A stretch of 64,000 nt of DNA from Saprospiraceae bacterium (GTDB lineage: Bacteria; Bacteroidota; Bacteroidia; Chitinophagales; Saprospiraceae): positions 113,226 to 177,225 of the forward strand of contig JAEUUU010000166.1 of NCBI GenBank assembly GCA_016787345.1, in the 5' to 3' direction. Shown one piece after another: positions 54,882 through 64,000 of this stretch. The stretch's first letter is position 1. Each line of letters starts with the position of its first letter. The translations under genes were made by a program, and so were the position numbers. A model generated the notes under the pieces. That model worked only from the letters and a program-made list of their open reading frames with translations. It was not told the DNA's origin and ran no database searches.

Positions 54882-54948
54882 TGTCACGCCAAGTTGCAAA
54901 GCGCGCAAAGAGTTTGATTCTTTGCGCGCTTTGCAACTTGGCGTGACA
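54882..54948. repeat. 30-bp perfect palindromic repeat (7-base loop)
   Basis: Arms 54882-54911 and 54919-54948 are exact reverse complements of 30 bases, with a 7-base loop. The arm begins TGTCACGCCAAGTTGC and ends GCGCAAAGA. It sits in the 170-bp gap between the converging TlpA-like and DppB-like genes. Both a strong terminator-like hairpin and a mobile repetitive palindrome (REP/MITE-like) fit. Copies elsewhere would distinguish them. Confidence 0.75.
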
Positions 54949-54968
54949 CTTTATTGGGGAATACTGCC

Positions 54969-56030
54969 TTACCCGGCACTCACCCTCGGGTCGAGCCAGG
55001 CATACAAGAGATCGGCCAGCAGGTTAATCACGACAAATACCGCCGATGTGAACAACACGCATCCCAATACCACAGGCAGGTCGAAATTGAGCAGGGCCGT
55101 CACCGTGACGTCGCCCAAACCTTTGAAATTGAAAACGTTTTCTACAAAAAAAGCCCCCGTCAACAAAGCGGCAAACCAACCCGAAATGGCCGAGGTCACC
55201 GGATTAAGGGCATTTCGCAACGCATGACGAACGATGACGGTCCTTCCAGGCAATCCCTTTGCCCGTGCCGTCCGGACGTAATCCTGCGACAACACGTCGA
55301 GCATGGCGCTTCTGGTCAGCTGAGCGATCAAAGCAACAGGCCGCAAGCCGAGCGCAATAGCCGGCAGAATCAGGTTTTTCCAGCGCAGCTCCCATTCTCC
55401 AAAATCATTCAGCGCATACAAGCTACCCTGTACTTCCAGGCCCGTCCAGCCTTCCAGCCAATACCCAAACACCAGGGCCAACAACATGGCGGCGACATAC
55501 GACGGCAGGGAATATCCCAGCACGGCCAGTACGGAAATCAGGTTGTCGACCCAGCTGTGTGCCCGCAAAGCGGAATAAACGCCCAGTAAAAGCCCTGAAA
55601 GCGCGGCAAACAACAAGGCGCTGAAAGCCAGCAAGGCAGTGGCCGGTATGGCGTCGGCCAGTATCTCGGCAACTTTCCGGCCACTTTGGAACGACTCGCG
55701 CAAATAAGGCCATTTCAGGACGATTATCTGTTGCCCCTCGGTCATGGAAAACAAGGGTAAAAAACTGTATTTCCGCCGGTTCTCAGGCGTGTTCTCTAAA
55801 ATGCTGACGGGTGAAAGGTCGGACAAATAGCGCCCCAATTGTACGTAAAGGGGCTGATCGAGGCCCAATTCAGTGGTTTTGGCTTTTACCGTGGAAATAT
55901 CACTGCGTTGCCCAAACGTCAGTCGGGCTGGATCGACCGGCGAAAGAAAAATAATGCCGGCAATGGTCACGACAACCAGCAGCATGACGAGCAAGCCATA
56001 AGCCAAACGACGAAAAATCAGGGCGATCAC
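54969..56030 (-). CDS. DppB/OppB-type ABC transporter permease
   Basis: 353 residues with six predicted helices. Binding-protein-dependent permease features include RARGLPGR-like RTARAKGLPGRTVIVRHAL and NALNPVTSAISGW. It is a lone permease here, with no ATPase, second permease or binding protein next to it. In Bacteroidota such isolated DppB genes are common and their partners lie elsewhere. Confidence 0.82.
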   Translation of the reverse strand: MIALIFRRLAYGLLVMLLVVVTIAGIIFLSPVDPARLTFGQRSDISTVKAKTTELGLDQPLYVQLGRYLSDLSPVSILENTPENRRKYSFLPLFSMTEGQQIIVLKWPYLRESFQSGRKVAEILADAIPATALLAFSALLFAALSGLLLGVYSALRAHSWVDNLISVLAVLGYSLPSYVAAMLLALVFGYWLEGWTGLEVQGSLYALNDFGEWELRWKNLILPAIALGLRPVALIAQLTRSAMLDVLSQDYVRTARAKGLPGRTVIVRHALRNALNPVTSAISGWFAALLTGAFFVENVFNFKGLGDVTVTALLNFDLPVVLGCVLFTSAVFVVINLLADLLYAWLDPRVSAG

Positions 56031-56084
56031 AGCGCGAAAATAAGTGCCTGACTAAAAAAGACATCCGGAAACTTCTGGCGCTGG

Positions 56085-57122
56085 CTAGACCACCGTCACA
56101 ACCACGTCCTGGCGCTCGATCATAAAACCCAGGGCCTGTATGTCGAAACCTTGTCGGGCTGCCTCCTGCTGAAACGCCGCTTCGTGTTCCTGCGCCACCG
56201 CAAGCAACAAGCCGCCGCTGGTTTGCGGATCGCACAGGATGTAGCGTTTTTCGTCCTCCGCACCGGCAATTTTGTCGCCATAGCTGTCCCAGTTGCGATG
56301 GGTGCCTCCGGGGACACATTTTTGGTCGAGATAAAAGCGGATCACCTCGGGGTTCATCACCGGTACTTTATCAAACTCGACAATGGCGCTGGTATTACTG
56401 GCCTCACACATTTCGACCAGATGCCCCAAAAGTCCAAAACCGGTCACATCGGTCATTGCCTGTACGTAAGGTAACTTACCGAAAACCTCGCCCGCTTTGT
56501 TCAGTTTCTTCATGCTGTCGGGCGCTAAATGTGCATGTTCCGGCTGCAACAAATTCTTCTTCTGGGCGGTCGTCAGGATACCCACGCCAAGCGGTTTGGT
56601 CAAAAACAAGCGGGCGCCTGGTGTGGCGCCGCCATTTTTTTTCAAGTGCTCCAGTCGTACACGACCCGTCACTGCCAGCCCGAAAATCGGTTCCGGACTG
56701 TCGATGCTATGCCCGCCGGCCAGCGGAATACCCGCTTCTGCGCAGGCTTTCCGGCCGCCTTCGATCACTTTGTTCGCCACCTCCGGGGGTAAGGTGTTGA
56801 TCGGCCAGCCCAGAATAGCGATGGCCAGCAAAGGCGTACCGCCCATGGCATAAATGTCGCTGATGGCGTTGACGGAGGCGATACGGCCGAAGTCTTCCGG
56901 ATCGTCGACAATCGGCATAAAAAAATCGGTTGTGCTCACCACCGCCGTGCCGTCGCCCAGGTCAAGCACGGCGGCATCGTCGCGTTCTTCATTGCCAACC
57001 AGCAAACCCGGGTAGGTCTCATGCGCTGTATGGCTTTTCAGAATGTGGTCGAGCACTTTGGGCGCGATTTTGCAGCCGCAACCTGCTCCGTGCGAATATT
57101 GGGTCAGTTTGTAGTCGGACAT
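56085..57122 (-). CDS. selD: Selenide, water dikinase
   Basis: 345 residues from the ATG at 57122. The N-terminal [10 protein letters not shown] has cysteine at the catalytic place, so it is not a selenoprotein. Further motifs: [36 protein letters not shown] and LAGGHSID. SelD makes selenophosphate for selenocysteine or 2-selenouridine tRNA. Its start lies 8 bp after the stop of a TonB receptor, so the two are likely co-transcribed. Confidence 0.93.
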   Translation of the reverse strand: MSDYKLTQYSHGAGCGCKIAPKVLDHILKSHTAHETYPGLLVGNEERDDAAVLDLGDGTAVVSTTDFFMPIVDDPEDFGRIASVNAISDIYAMGGTPLLAIAILGWPINTLPPEVANKVIEGGRKACAEAGIPLAGGHSIDSPEPIFGLAVTGRVRLEHLKKNGGATPGARLFLTKPLGVGILTTAQKKNLLQPEHAHLAPDSMKKLNKAGEVFGKLPYVQAMTDVTGFGLLGHLVEMCEASNTSAIVEFDKVPVMNPEVIRFYLDQKCVPGGTHRNWDSYGDKIAGAEDEKRYILCDPQTSGGLLLAVAQEHEAAFQQEAARQGFDIQALGFMIERQDVVVTVV

Positions 57123-57130
57123 GGTCGCTT

Positions 57131-59410
57131 TTACCATTGAACGGTGAAGCTGAGACTGGGCAATACGGGCAGCTGATTGATCCGTTCGTAGCGCACCCGG
57201 TCGAAGTAAAAGATATTCGGGCGGTCGTACACGTTGGTGCAGGAAGCCGTGATTTCGGCTTTGCCGTGTTTGCCGAACTCAAAGGTGCGTTTGATCGACA
57301 GGTCGAGGCGGTGGTAATAAGGCAGGCGACCACCGTTGCGAACAGAGTCATAGATGATCCCGTAATCGGCATTGCCGCCGTAAATATCCGTATTGAGGAT
57401 GTCGTCGAAATTGTAAGACGTGTAGAAGCCTTGGGTCAGCGTGAAAGGAAAGCCTGAGCCAAAGTTGAAACGCGCGCCAAACTCCCATTCGTCTTTTTTA
57501 CCCATTTGGTAGGTACCCACCACGTTGAGGTTGTGGCGACGGTCGAAGACAGGCGGATAGGTTTGTTCGCCGTCGAAGCGGGTGACGTAACCCAGCGAAT
57601 AAGCAGCCCACAGGTACGCTTTGCGCCATTCGATTTTGCCGGAAAAGTCGATCCCGTACGCTTCGCCCGTTTCAGCAACGTAATTGGGGTCGTTGGCTTT
57701 GGTCTTGTTGCGGTTGAGAGCAACGAGTTGGGTGAAATCCTTGTAATAGCCCTCGACATTGAGGTCAAAATTGTCGGACACGTCGATTTCCACGCCACCT
57801 ACGCCGTGCCATGCTTTCTGCAGGCGATCACTTTTCGGCAGCAGCGTAACCGGGTCGTACACCTGCTCGTCGGGCGTGGTCAGGAAGCCGACAAACAGGT
57901 TGACGATATCACGTTCGTTGACGGTTGACAACAGATTCTGAGAGTACAGACCACCGGCAGCCTTGATGCGCAGGTAATCGGTCAGGTTGTATTTGATACC
58001 CAGGCGCGGCTCCGGCGATACGGAAGGCAGCGATGCATAGTATTGGATACGGAAACCGGGCTCGATCACCAACGGACCTTTTTTGTATTTCCAGCGGAAA
58101 AAGCCGGCCACCTCGGTATTGTCGTCTTTGCGGCTGAAATCGTAGTCGCGGAAGTTGACATATTCAAATACCGTGCGCAATCCGTTCATTTCGAGCCCGT
58201 AGCGCACTTCGTTGTTGCGACCGAAGTTGGTAAAATTCAACACCGCATTATAGCCGGAAATGGTGCTGCTGCGCGGTTTGCGGTCGGCCTCCACTATATT
58301 GGATTTGTAATTGGTGAAGGTGAGCACCCCGCTGACAATGGTGTTGGAATTGGACGGAATCAGGGTAAAATCGAAACCGCCGCCGCCGCTTTGCCAACCG
58401 TATTCGGTGATGGGAAATTTCACGCCGTCGTCGTAGCGGAAGCCAAAAAAATTGAGTTTACTGCCGTTGCCGGTCAGAAAAGACAGTTTGCCGTACACAT
58501 CCTGGTAATCGAAGGGAATGCCTACCGTATCATTTACATAAGAATAAAACGTCTTGTCCGTCTGGTTGATCAGGGCCTTTTTACCGGTTAAAACAAACGA
58601 AACGCTGGCGCCGCCTTCGGTTTTCAGCGGCACAATCGGGCCTTCGATCAGGGCTTTGGCCTGGAAGGGACTGGCCGATACCAGGCCGGACAGGCGCTTG
58701 CGGTTGCCCTCACGTGTTTTGACGTCCACAATTGCCGAGATACGGCCGCCATAATCGGCGTTGAAACCGCCGGTGAGTACGTCGACGTTGCGGATCAGTT
58801 CCGTTTCAAAAACCGAAAAGAAGCCGATGCTATGGAAAGGGTTAAAGATGGTCATCCCGTCGAGCAGAATACGGTTCTGGACCGGGGAACCGCCCCGGAT
58901 GTAGAGCTGACCGCCCTGATCGCCTGTAAAAATAACCCCGGGCAATACCGTCAGGTACTGGGCGATGTCGGCCTGGCCTCCGGTGGAGGGCAGGGAGCGA
59001 ATCTGTTTGGGGGTGACGGAAAGTTTGGAGATTTGAACGTCGTTGCGGGCCTGCTCTTTACGACCGCTGATGACGACCTCGCCGAGCTTGGACCCCGCTT
59101 CATTGATCGTAATATTCTGATAAAGAATCTCTCCTGCTTTAACCGTCACAGCCGTACGGGAGGAATCATACCCTACGTAAGTTACCAGCAGTTGATACTG
59201 GCCAGGGTTGATATTGGCCAGGGTGAAAAAGCCGTTGATATCGCTGGTTACCCCGATGGTCGCACCTTCCAATTGAACGGTTGCAAACGAAACGGGTTGT
59301 GTGGATTCCTTGTCGTATATGGTGCCCCGGATGGTGCCTTTATCGGGTTTTTGGGCGAAAAGCGATCCGGAAAAAAGACTGAAGCAAAGCAGAGTTAGCA
59401 GTAGACGCAT
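57131..59410 (-). CDS. TonB-dependent receptor with carboxypeptidase-regulatory-like N-domain
   Basis: 759 residues with a signal peptide ending at LFAQ. Residues about 24-105 form a carboxypeptidase-like beta domain ([21 protein letters not shown]). A plug (about 115-230) follows, with [20 protein letters not shown] and [20 protein letters not shown]. The rest is the outer-membrane barrel. There is no SusD partner. Its pairing with selD suggests uptake of a selenium compound or cofactor, which is inference only. Confidence 0.85.
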   Translation of the reverse strand: MRLLLTLLCFSLFSGSLFAQKPDKGTIRGTIYDKESTQPVSFATVQLEGATIGVTSDINGFFTLANINPGQYQLLVTYVGYDSSRTAVTVKAGEILYQNITINEAGSKLGEVVISGRKEQARNDVQISKLSVTPKQIRSLPSTGGQADIAQYLTVLPGVIFTGDQGGQLYIRGGSPVQNRILLDGMTIFNPFHSIGFFSVFETELIRNVDVLTGGFNADYGGRISAIVDVKTREGNRKRLSGLVSASPFQAKALIEGPIVPLKTEGGASVSFVLTGKKALINQTDKTFYSYVNDTVGIPFDYQDVYGKLSFLTGNGSKLNFFGFRYDDGVKFPITEYGWQSGGGGFDFTLIPSNSNTIVSGVLTFTNYKSNIVEADRKPRSSTISGYNAVLNFTNFGRNNEVRYGLEMNGLRTVFEYVNFRDYDFSRKDDNTEVAGFFRWKYKKGPLVIEPGFRIQYYASLPSVSPEPRLGIKYNLTDYLRIKAAGGLYSQNLLSTVNERDIVNLFVGFLTTPDEQVYDPVTLLPKSDRLQKAWHGVGGVEIDVSDNFDLNVEGYYKDFTQLVALNRNKTKANDPNYVAETGEAYGIDFSGKIEWRKAYLWAAYSLGYVTRFDGEQTYPPVFDRRHNLNVVGTYQMGKKDEWEFGARFNFGSGFPFTLTQGFYTSYNFDDILNTDIYGGNADYGIIYDSVRNGGRLPYYHRLDLSIKRTFEFGKHGKAEITASCTNVYDRPNIFYFDRVRYERINQLPVLPSLSFTVQW

Positions 59411-59433
59411 GTGAAAATTTGTTTTGGCGGCGG

Positions 59434-59441
59434 CAAAGATA
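59434..59441 (-). promoter_or_regulatory. -7 element of the TonB receptor-selD unit
   Basis: Minus-strand TATCTTTG, a full match, 24 bp before the ATG at 59410. No TTTG lies at the ideal -33 distance; the nearest (59469-59472) is 27 bp away. Confidence 0.5.
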
Positions 59442-59571
59442 GATTCAGCCCGGCATTTCGCTCCTTTTCAAATGGAATTCGGCGGACAAATGGCGCAGAA
59501 TGACACAACCCGTCAGAACACGAATTTTTCAAAAATAGCGCAGGATGAGCGGATTTGTGGATTTTTGCCCC

Positions 59572-60879
59572 ATGTTGATCGTCGAAACATCCCCTGACTT
59601 TTTGCCGGAGAAAACCTACGCCCTCGGCGTTTTGGTGCGGGAACGGCTTGGGCTGTCTTTTCAAATCAAACCCAAAGACGGTTGTGAACATTATGTAATC
59701 GGGCTGCCCAACGGAAACCGGGTGATTGTTGAAGACCACTTTTTCGGGAAATTCGGTCCGGAGCATTATTTGCACGCCAGGAATGTTCCCGAAACGGCGC
59801 AGAGGGTCCCCCACCCTTTTGAACAAAACGAATCATTGACCATTATTTTTGGGCGGCCTCATTTTGATGAAAAAACCTGCGGCCTCGATCTGGTGGCTTC
59901 CGCTTTTTTTATGCTCGCACGCTGGGAAGAATTTGCCGTGCCCGTCCGCGACCGGCACGGCCGTTTTCCCGCATCGGCGGCGCTGGCTACAAAGGCCGGT
60001 TTTCTCGAACGTCCGGTCGTGGAAGAATACGCAGCCCTGCTGGGATATCTGCTGGCAAGAGCCGGCCTGATTTTGCCGCCATCCGGCGAGCAATACCGAC
60101 TCCAGCTCTCGCACGACGTCGATCACCCCTTGCTCTGGTGGAAAAAAAGCGACAGGTGGCGAACCCTCGCTGGCAGCTTGCTGGCCAGAAAGGATTTGAA
60201 AGAAACCCTGTTCTGGCTGCAAAATGGCGCCGACGACCCCTTCGATACGTTCGACTGGATCATGGACCTGTCGGAAAAAAACGCGCTGGTATCTCAGTTC
60301 AATTTTATGGGCGAACGGCCGGCCGGCACGGACTGTTGGTACCCGATCCGGCATCCCTTTGTGCAACAACTGATGGACAAAATCGAGCAAAGGGGACATC
60401 AAATCGGGTTTCACCCCTCTTACGAATCATTTGAAGAGCCGAAAATATTGCGAACCGAACTGGAGTCGTTGCAACAAGTCGTCGGCCAGCCTCTTCGCGG
60501 TGGAAGACAGCATTATTTGCGGTTTGCTGCACCCCATACCTGGCAAATCTGGGAAAATACAGGACTTGAAACCGACAGCACCCTGGGCTTTGCCGAAGCG
60601 CCGGGGTTTCGCTGCGGCGCCTGCAAACCTTTCCCGGTGTTCAATATTCTGACGCGCAAAGAACTCAATCTCAAAGAGTTGCCGCTGATAGCCATGGACG
60701 TCAGTTTCGCCCTGTATCGCAGGGATACTCCTGAACAAGCCCTGCAATCTTTAAACGAACTTCGCAGTCAGGTCCGAAAGCACCGGGGCGTTTTTACCCT
60801 GCTTTGGCACAATTCCTCTTTGAACGATTACTTTTGGAAACGCTGGAAACCGGTGTACACCTCCTTCGTAAATTCCTGA
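59572..60879 (+). CDS. Polysaccharide-deacetylase-like protein
   Basis: 435 residues from the ATG at 59572; an ATG at 59545 is also in frame. Carbohydrate-esterase-like signs: LQLSHDVDHPLLWWKK (the NodB-type catalytic Asp-Asp), HQIGFHPSYES and a late LLWHNSS. This matches deacetylase-like proteins of surface polysaccharide clusters. Its stop overlaps the next start by one base (TGATG), so it is translationally coupled to the Wzi-like gene. Confidence 0.72.
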   Translation: MLIVETSPDFLPEKTYALGVLVRERLGLSFQIKPKDGCEHYVIGLPNGNRVIVEDHFFGKFGPEHYLHARNVPETAQRVPHPFEQNESLTIIFGRPHFDEKTCGLDLVASAFFMLARWEEFAVPVRDRHGRFPASAALATKAGFLERPVVEEYAALLGYLLARAGLILPPSGEQYRLQLSHDVDHPLLWWKKSDRWRTLAGSLLARKDLKETLFWLQNGADDPFDTFDWIMDLSEKNALVSQFNFMGERPAGTDCWYPIRHPFVQQLMDKIEQRGHQIGFHPSYESFEEPKILRTELESLQQVVGQPLRGGRQHYLRFAAPHTWQIWENTGLETDSTLGFAEAPGFRCGACKPFPVFNILTRKELNLKELPLIAMDVSFALYRRDTPEQALQSLNELRSQVRKHRGVFTLLWHNSSLNDYFWKRWKPVYTSFVNS

Positions 60880-62666
60880 TGATGAAAACCTTGTACCTTT
60901 TTTTGACGGCCGTCCTGTTTTGCCCGCTTGTTGTGCCTGGGCAAGACAGTGGCATTCCCTTGCAATCGACCTCGTATCACCTGATCGACCGCCTGGATAT
61001 TCTCGGCGGGGCTTCCGGTTTTTTGCACACAGAGATCAAGCCTTTTTCCCGGCGCGATGCTGCCGCATTTGCCATGCACTGTGATACGCCGGAACAAAGT
61101 TGGTCGAAACAGACGCGCAGCGACCTGCAATATCTTTTCAACGACAACCAGGAATGGGTGGCAGGGGTTTCGCAAACGGATATGTGGCAGGAAAGGCAGC
61201 CCGTTTATACCGACAGTTCACGCACGTTTTACCGGCTTTCAGGGCCCGATGGGTATACCCGGCCGAGGGTTGTCGCCAATGAGCGCCCGGTTTTTGGTAT
61301 TTTTTATCGTACACCCGCCAACTTTTTTGAAGTCAATACGCCTTTTTTTCGCCTGAAAGCCAATCCCCTGCTCAACGTTCACCTTGCGCGGGACGTCGAC
61401 AGCAATCAGTTGCTTTTTGCCAACCAGCGCGGGATTGAGATTCGGGGCGACGTCGACCGCAGGGTCTATTTTTATACCAGCATACTCGAAACACAGGAGC
61501 GTTTTGCCAGTTATGTCGACCGTCGTATCAATCAATACGATGCCGTGCCGGGGGCCTTGCGGTACAAGGATTATAAAAGTCAGTTGTTCGGCAATACCCG
61601 GGGGTACGACTTTAATGTCGCACAGGCTTTTATTGGTTTTTATGCGACCCGACACATCGGCGTTCAATTCGGGCACGGCCGGCAGTTTATCGGCAATGGC
61701 TACCGCTCGGTCTTTTTGTCCGACTTCGGGCCGCCGCGTTTTTTTCTTCAAATCAGCACGAAGGTGTGGCGTTTCCACTATCAAAACCTGTTTTTCGAAC
61801 TCAACCCGACCTCAGCCGATGCGGCACGGCCCAATCGGCTTTTGCCCAAAAAATACGCCGCCGTGCATTACCTGAATTTCAAGGCGACGCCCAGGCTTTC
61901 GTTTGGGTTCTTCGAAGCGACGGTGTTCAACCGCAGCGGGCAATTCGAACTCCAGTACCTCAATCCGATCATTTTATACCGCACCGTCGAAGCTGCACTC
62001 GGCAGCCCCGACAATGTGTTGATCGGGTTCGACGGAAAATGGAACCTGTTCAGACGGGTACAATTTTACGGTCAGTTTTTATTCGATGAATTTCGTTTCG
62101 ACGCACTGTACCAACCCCGTGAGCGCGGCTGGTGGGGCAACAAATTCGCCTGGCAACTCGGCGGCAAATACGTCGACGCCTTCGGAATCGACCACCTCGA
62201 TCTTCAAATTGAATGGAACGCAGCCCGGCCCTACACCTGGTCGCACCGCGATTCGCTCAACAGCTGGACGCATTACAACCAAACACTGGGGCACCCGCTT
62301 GGCGCCAATTTTAAAGAATTGGTGGGGTTGGTGCGCTACCAACCTTGCCCGCGGCTATCGTTCAATGCCCGTATCGTCACAGCGCAGCAGGGCGATGACA
62401 CAGTCCTTCAAAACTGGGGCGCCGACCCTTTGCGCCCCAACCGCGACCGCGTGCAGGACTACGGCAACAGCATCGGGCAAGGGGTACGCAACGAGCTTTT
62501 CATCGCCGGTCTTGACGTTTCCTGGGCCCTTTACCACAACCTTTTTATCGATGCAAATCTGATGTACCGGCAGAAAAACAGTCTGGACGACAGTCTCGAT
62601 GAACGCAATTTTATCGTGGGCGGCGGAATCCGGCTCAATATTTGGAGACAGGCGCTTGATTTTTGA
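60879..62666 (+). CDS. Wzi-like capsule assembly outer-membrane protein
   Basis: 595 residues from the ATG at 60879, with a signal peptide ending at PGQD. The barrel region has QFGHGRQFIGNGYRSVFLSD, LQYLNPIILYRT and GFDGKWNLFRRVQFYGQFLFDEF, patterns of the Wzi-type capsule assembly family. It likely attaches or organises a surface polysaccharide. It is coupled to the deacetylase-like gene by a one-base overlap. Confidence 0.72.
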   Translation: MMKTLYLFLTAVLFCPLVVPGQDSGIPLQSTSYHLIDRLDILGGASGFLHTEIKPFSRRDAAAFAMHCDTPEQSWSKQTRSDLQYLFNDNQEWVAGVSQTDMWQERQPVYTDSSRTFYRLSGPDGYTRPRVVANERPVFGIFYRTPANFFEVNTPFFRLKANPLLNVHLARDVDSNQLLFANQRGIEIRGDVDRRVYFYTSILETQERFASYVDRRINQYDAVPGALRYKDYKSQLFGNTRGYDFNVAQAFIGFYATRHIGVQFGHGRQFIGNGYRSVFLSDFGPPRFFLQISTKVWRFHYQNLFFELNPTSADAARPNRLLPKKYAAVHYLNFKATPRLSFGFFEATVFNRSGQFELQYLNPIILYRTVEAALGSPDNVLIGFDGKWNLFRRVQFYGQFLFDEFRFDALYQPRERGWWGNKFAWQLGGKYVDAFGIDHLDLQIEWNAARPYTWSHRDSLNSWTHYNQTLGHPLGANFKELVGLVRYQPCPRLSFNARIVTAQQGDDTVLQNWGADPLRPNRDRVQDYGNSIGQGVRNELFIAGLDVSWALYHNLFIDANLMYRQKNSLDDSLDERNFIVGGGIRLNIWRQALDF

Positions 62667-62705
62667 ATTTTACATTTTTCCTAACCTGCCGGTAAACTAT
62701 GATCG

Positions 62706-63542
62706 ATGAGCAATTATAAAATCATCAGGGGTACTTTCCACGTAAAAGGCTATTCCCCCGATGGCGATTCCATCCGCTTCCAGGCCGACAATGATCAGCA
62801 CTGGGATTATTTCAAATGGCAAACTGCCTCGGCCCGAAAGGCCAAACGCAAACAACTTCGGGTAGAAGCCATCGATTCGCTCGAAACGCACTACGAGGAA
62901 CTCCGCCAGCCGTCGTCCTTTGCCGTGGCTGCCCTCGAACGCATACTCGAACTCATTGGCATTAGCGATATTGAATACAATCTGCTGGTGACCCGCATCA
63001 CCAATGCCAAAGACGGCACGCCTGGCTTTATCGCCTCCAACTCGGTGGATAAATTCAACCGCCCTATCTGTTTCGTTTTTCCCGAGAAAGCCAAACTAAC
63101 CGACGGCGCCGAAGTTCCAGCGGCTGAACTACCCGTTGAAAAATCGATCAACTATTTTTTGTTGAAAGAGGCGATCGTGTATCCCACTTTTTACGCCAGC
63201 CTTGAACCCGAATTGATCAACCTGTTGCGCGAAGTGGCCAAAAAAGCCCGAAAAAACGCGAGGGGCTTGTGGGCAATCGACCGCACGCACGGTTTTCGCT
63301 TGTGGAACCCCGATACCATCCAATCAGAAGCGATTATTTTGCCCAAACTGTTCCGTCGCTTCGTGCAGTTTTTTCAAAAAAGCTCCACCATGGAGGGCTT
63401 TCTGGAGTACCTCAATCAATATCGCGATCCGATCCTGGTGGATGGCAAAAAATCGTTCCTGCACGAGCATCTTGAAAAGTCCGGCAATTTTTATCGTTTG
63501 AAAACCTTTCCGGAAGACATGATCTTTAACCCGAAAGATTAA
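62706..63542 (+). CDS. SNase-like (thermonuclease-fold) protein
   Basis: 278 residues. An N-terminal thermonuclease-like core has GYSPDGDSIRF (Asp pair) and LRVEAIDSLETHY with Arg, Asp and Glu in the staphylococcal nuclease order. The rest includes NARGLWAIDRTHG. No signal peptide is evident. Likely a nucleic-acid-binding or nuclease protein. It starts 39 bp after the Wzi-like gene. Confidence 0.65.
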   Translation: MSNYKIIRGTFHVKGYSPDGDSIRFQADNDQHWDYFKWQTASARKAKRKQLRVEAIDSLETHYEELRQPSSFAVAALERILELIGISDIEYNLLVTRITNAKDGTPGFIASNSVDKFNRPICFVFPEKAKLTDGAEVPAAELPVEKSINYFLLKEAIVYPTFYASLEPELINLLREVAKKARKNARGLWAIDRTHGFRLWNPDTIQSEAIILPKLFRRFVQFFQKSSTMEGFLEYLNQYRDPILVDGKKSFLHEHLEKSGNFYRLKTFPEDMIFNPKD

Positions 63543-63563
63543 GAGCATAATTAAACCTAAACG

Positions 63564-64000
63564 ATGAGTACCGATTACTATGTCCATCCGACTGCAATGC
63601 TCGATGAAGGTTGTATTGTCGGCGCCGGTTCGCGAATCTGGCACTTTTGCCATCTGATGCCCGGCGCCCGAATCGGGGCGCGTTGTATCCTCGGCCAAAA
63701 CGTTTTTATCGCCGACGGCGTCACGCTGGGCAACGGCGTTAAAGTGCAAAACAACGTGTCGCTATACGCCGGTGTACGCTGCGAAGACGAGGTGTTTATC
63801 GGCCCTTCCGCCGTGTTTACCAACGTGCGCAACCCGAGGGCCTTTATTGAAAGAAAAAGCGAATACCGCCCCACGCTGTTGCGAAAAGGATCGACCATCG
63901 GCGCCAATGCCACGATCGTATGCGGCATCACCATCGGTGAATATGCATTCATCGGCGCCGGGGCAGTGGTCACGCGCGATGTGCCGGATTATGCGCTGGT
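63564..64000 (+). CDS. Hexapeptide N-acetyltransferase, WlbB/WbpD-like (3' truncated by window edge)
   Basis: 145 visible codons of a left-handed beta-helix protein beginning [16 protein letters not shown]. Hexapeptide repeats such as [16 protein letters not shown] and [23 protein letters not shown]-type turns match the WlbB/WbpD family that acetylates UDP-2-acetamido-3-amino sugars for LPS O-antigen. The C-terminus is beyond the window. Confidence 0.78.
   Translation, partial: MSTDYYVHPTAMLDEGCIVGAGSRIWHFCHLMPGARIGARCILGQNVFIADGVTLGNGVKVQNNVSLYAGVRCEDEVFIGPSAVFTNVRNPRAFIERKSEYRPTLLRKGSTIGANATIVCGITIGEYAFIGAGAVVTRDVPDYAL

Noticed and set aside
56085-57122. SelD as a selenoprotein
   Set aside because: The catalytic position is encoded by Cys codons in GAGCGCK, with no in-frame UGA.

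Overview
The window is a chromosomal segment of a Bacteroidota bacterium, probably from the Saprospiria/Chitinophagia side of the phylum. This is an inference. It rests on TonB-receptor, TamB, type IX secretion C-terminal signals, a C25 peptidase, DUF1028, lone DppB-type permease and DUF721/DUF5522 proteins, Bacteroidota sigma-A promoters (TTTG then TAnnTTTG), few Shine-Dalgarno sequences and a moderately GC-rich composition. Both edges cut genes: a TamB-like gene at the left and a hexapeptide acyltransferase at the right. I saw no rRNA, tRNA, CRISPR array, insertion sequence or prophage.

Region 1 (about 4.2-20.4 kb) is the most distinctive part: an island for oxidation of inorganic sulfur. 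It holds a TsdA-like diheme cytochrome translationally coupled to a SoxB-like hydrolase, a type II sulfide:quinone oxidoreductase, a 1-Cys peroxiredoxin, two MBL-rhodanese fusions (persulfide dioxygenase type), two YeeE/YedE half-transporters, a lipoprotein rhodanese, small membrane proteins, a periplasmic DsrE protein and a TlpA-like thioredoxin. A Crp/Fnr-type regulator sits in the middle. Five GTGA-N6-TCAC palindromes lie upstream of five transcription units, each centred 29.5 or 30.5 bp from the edge of a TAnnTTTG-like element. That is the geometry expected of class II CRP activation, and the regulator keeps the recognition-helix residues that read GTGA. I propose one CRP-type sulfur regulon. 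The sqr and prx/pdo units lack this site but share a different repeated motif, TTTGCACTTTT.

Region 2 (20.6-34.5 kb) has a biosynthetic arginine decarboxylase, a DEDD exonuclease, a small glycan operon (sugar transferase, FkbM methyltransferase, GT4) whose last gene is a K+ channel, a Glu-rich acidic protein, OmpA and LysM envelope proteins, ribH, kdsB and a Kir-type K+ channel. Region 3 (34.5-44 kb) carries a cryptochrome-DASH, a very large secreted C25 peptidase, an alpha/alpha-toroid protein and a class I CPD photolyase. Region 4 (44-54.8 kb) is a plus-strand run: nucleoside phosphorylase, two small unknowns, MFS sugar transporter, GH32 fructosidase, DUF1028, miaB, a sigma-54 activator and a TlpA-like protein. 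Region 5 (55-64 kb) holds a DppB-type permease, selD behind a TonB receptor, then an envelope-glycan group (deacetylase-like, Wzi-like barrel, SNase-like, WlbB-like).

Functions come from recognisable motifs read in the translations; no database search was run. Start codons were moved inward where an upstream in-frame start overlapped a promoter element or preceded a clear signal peptide.
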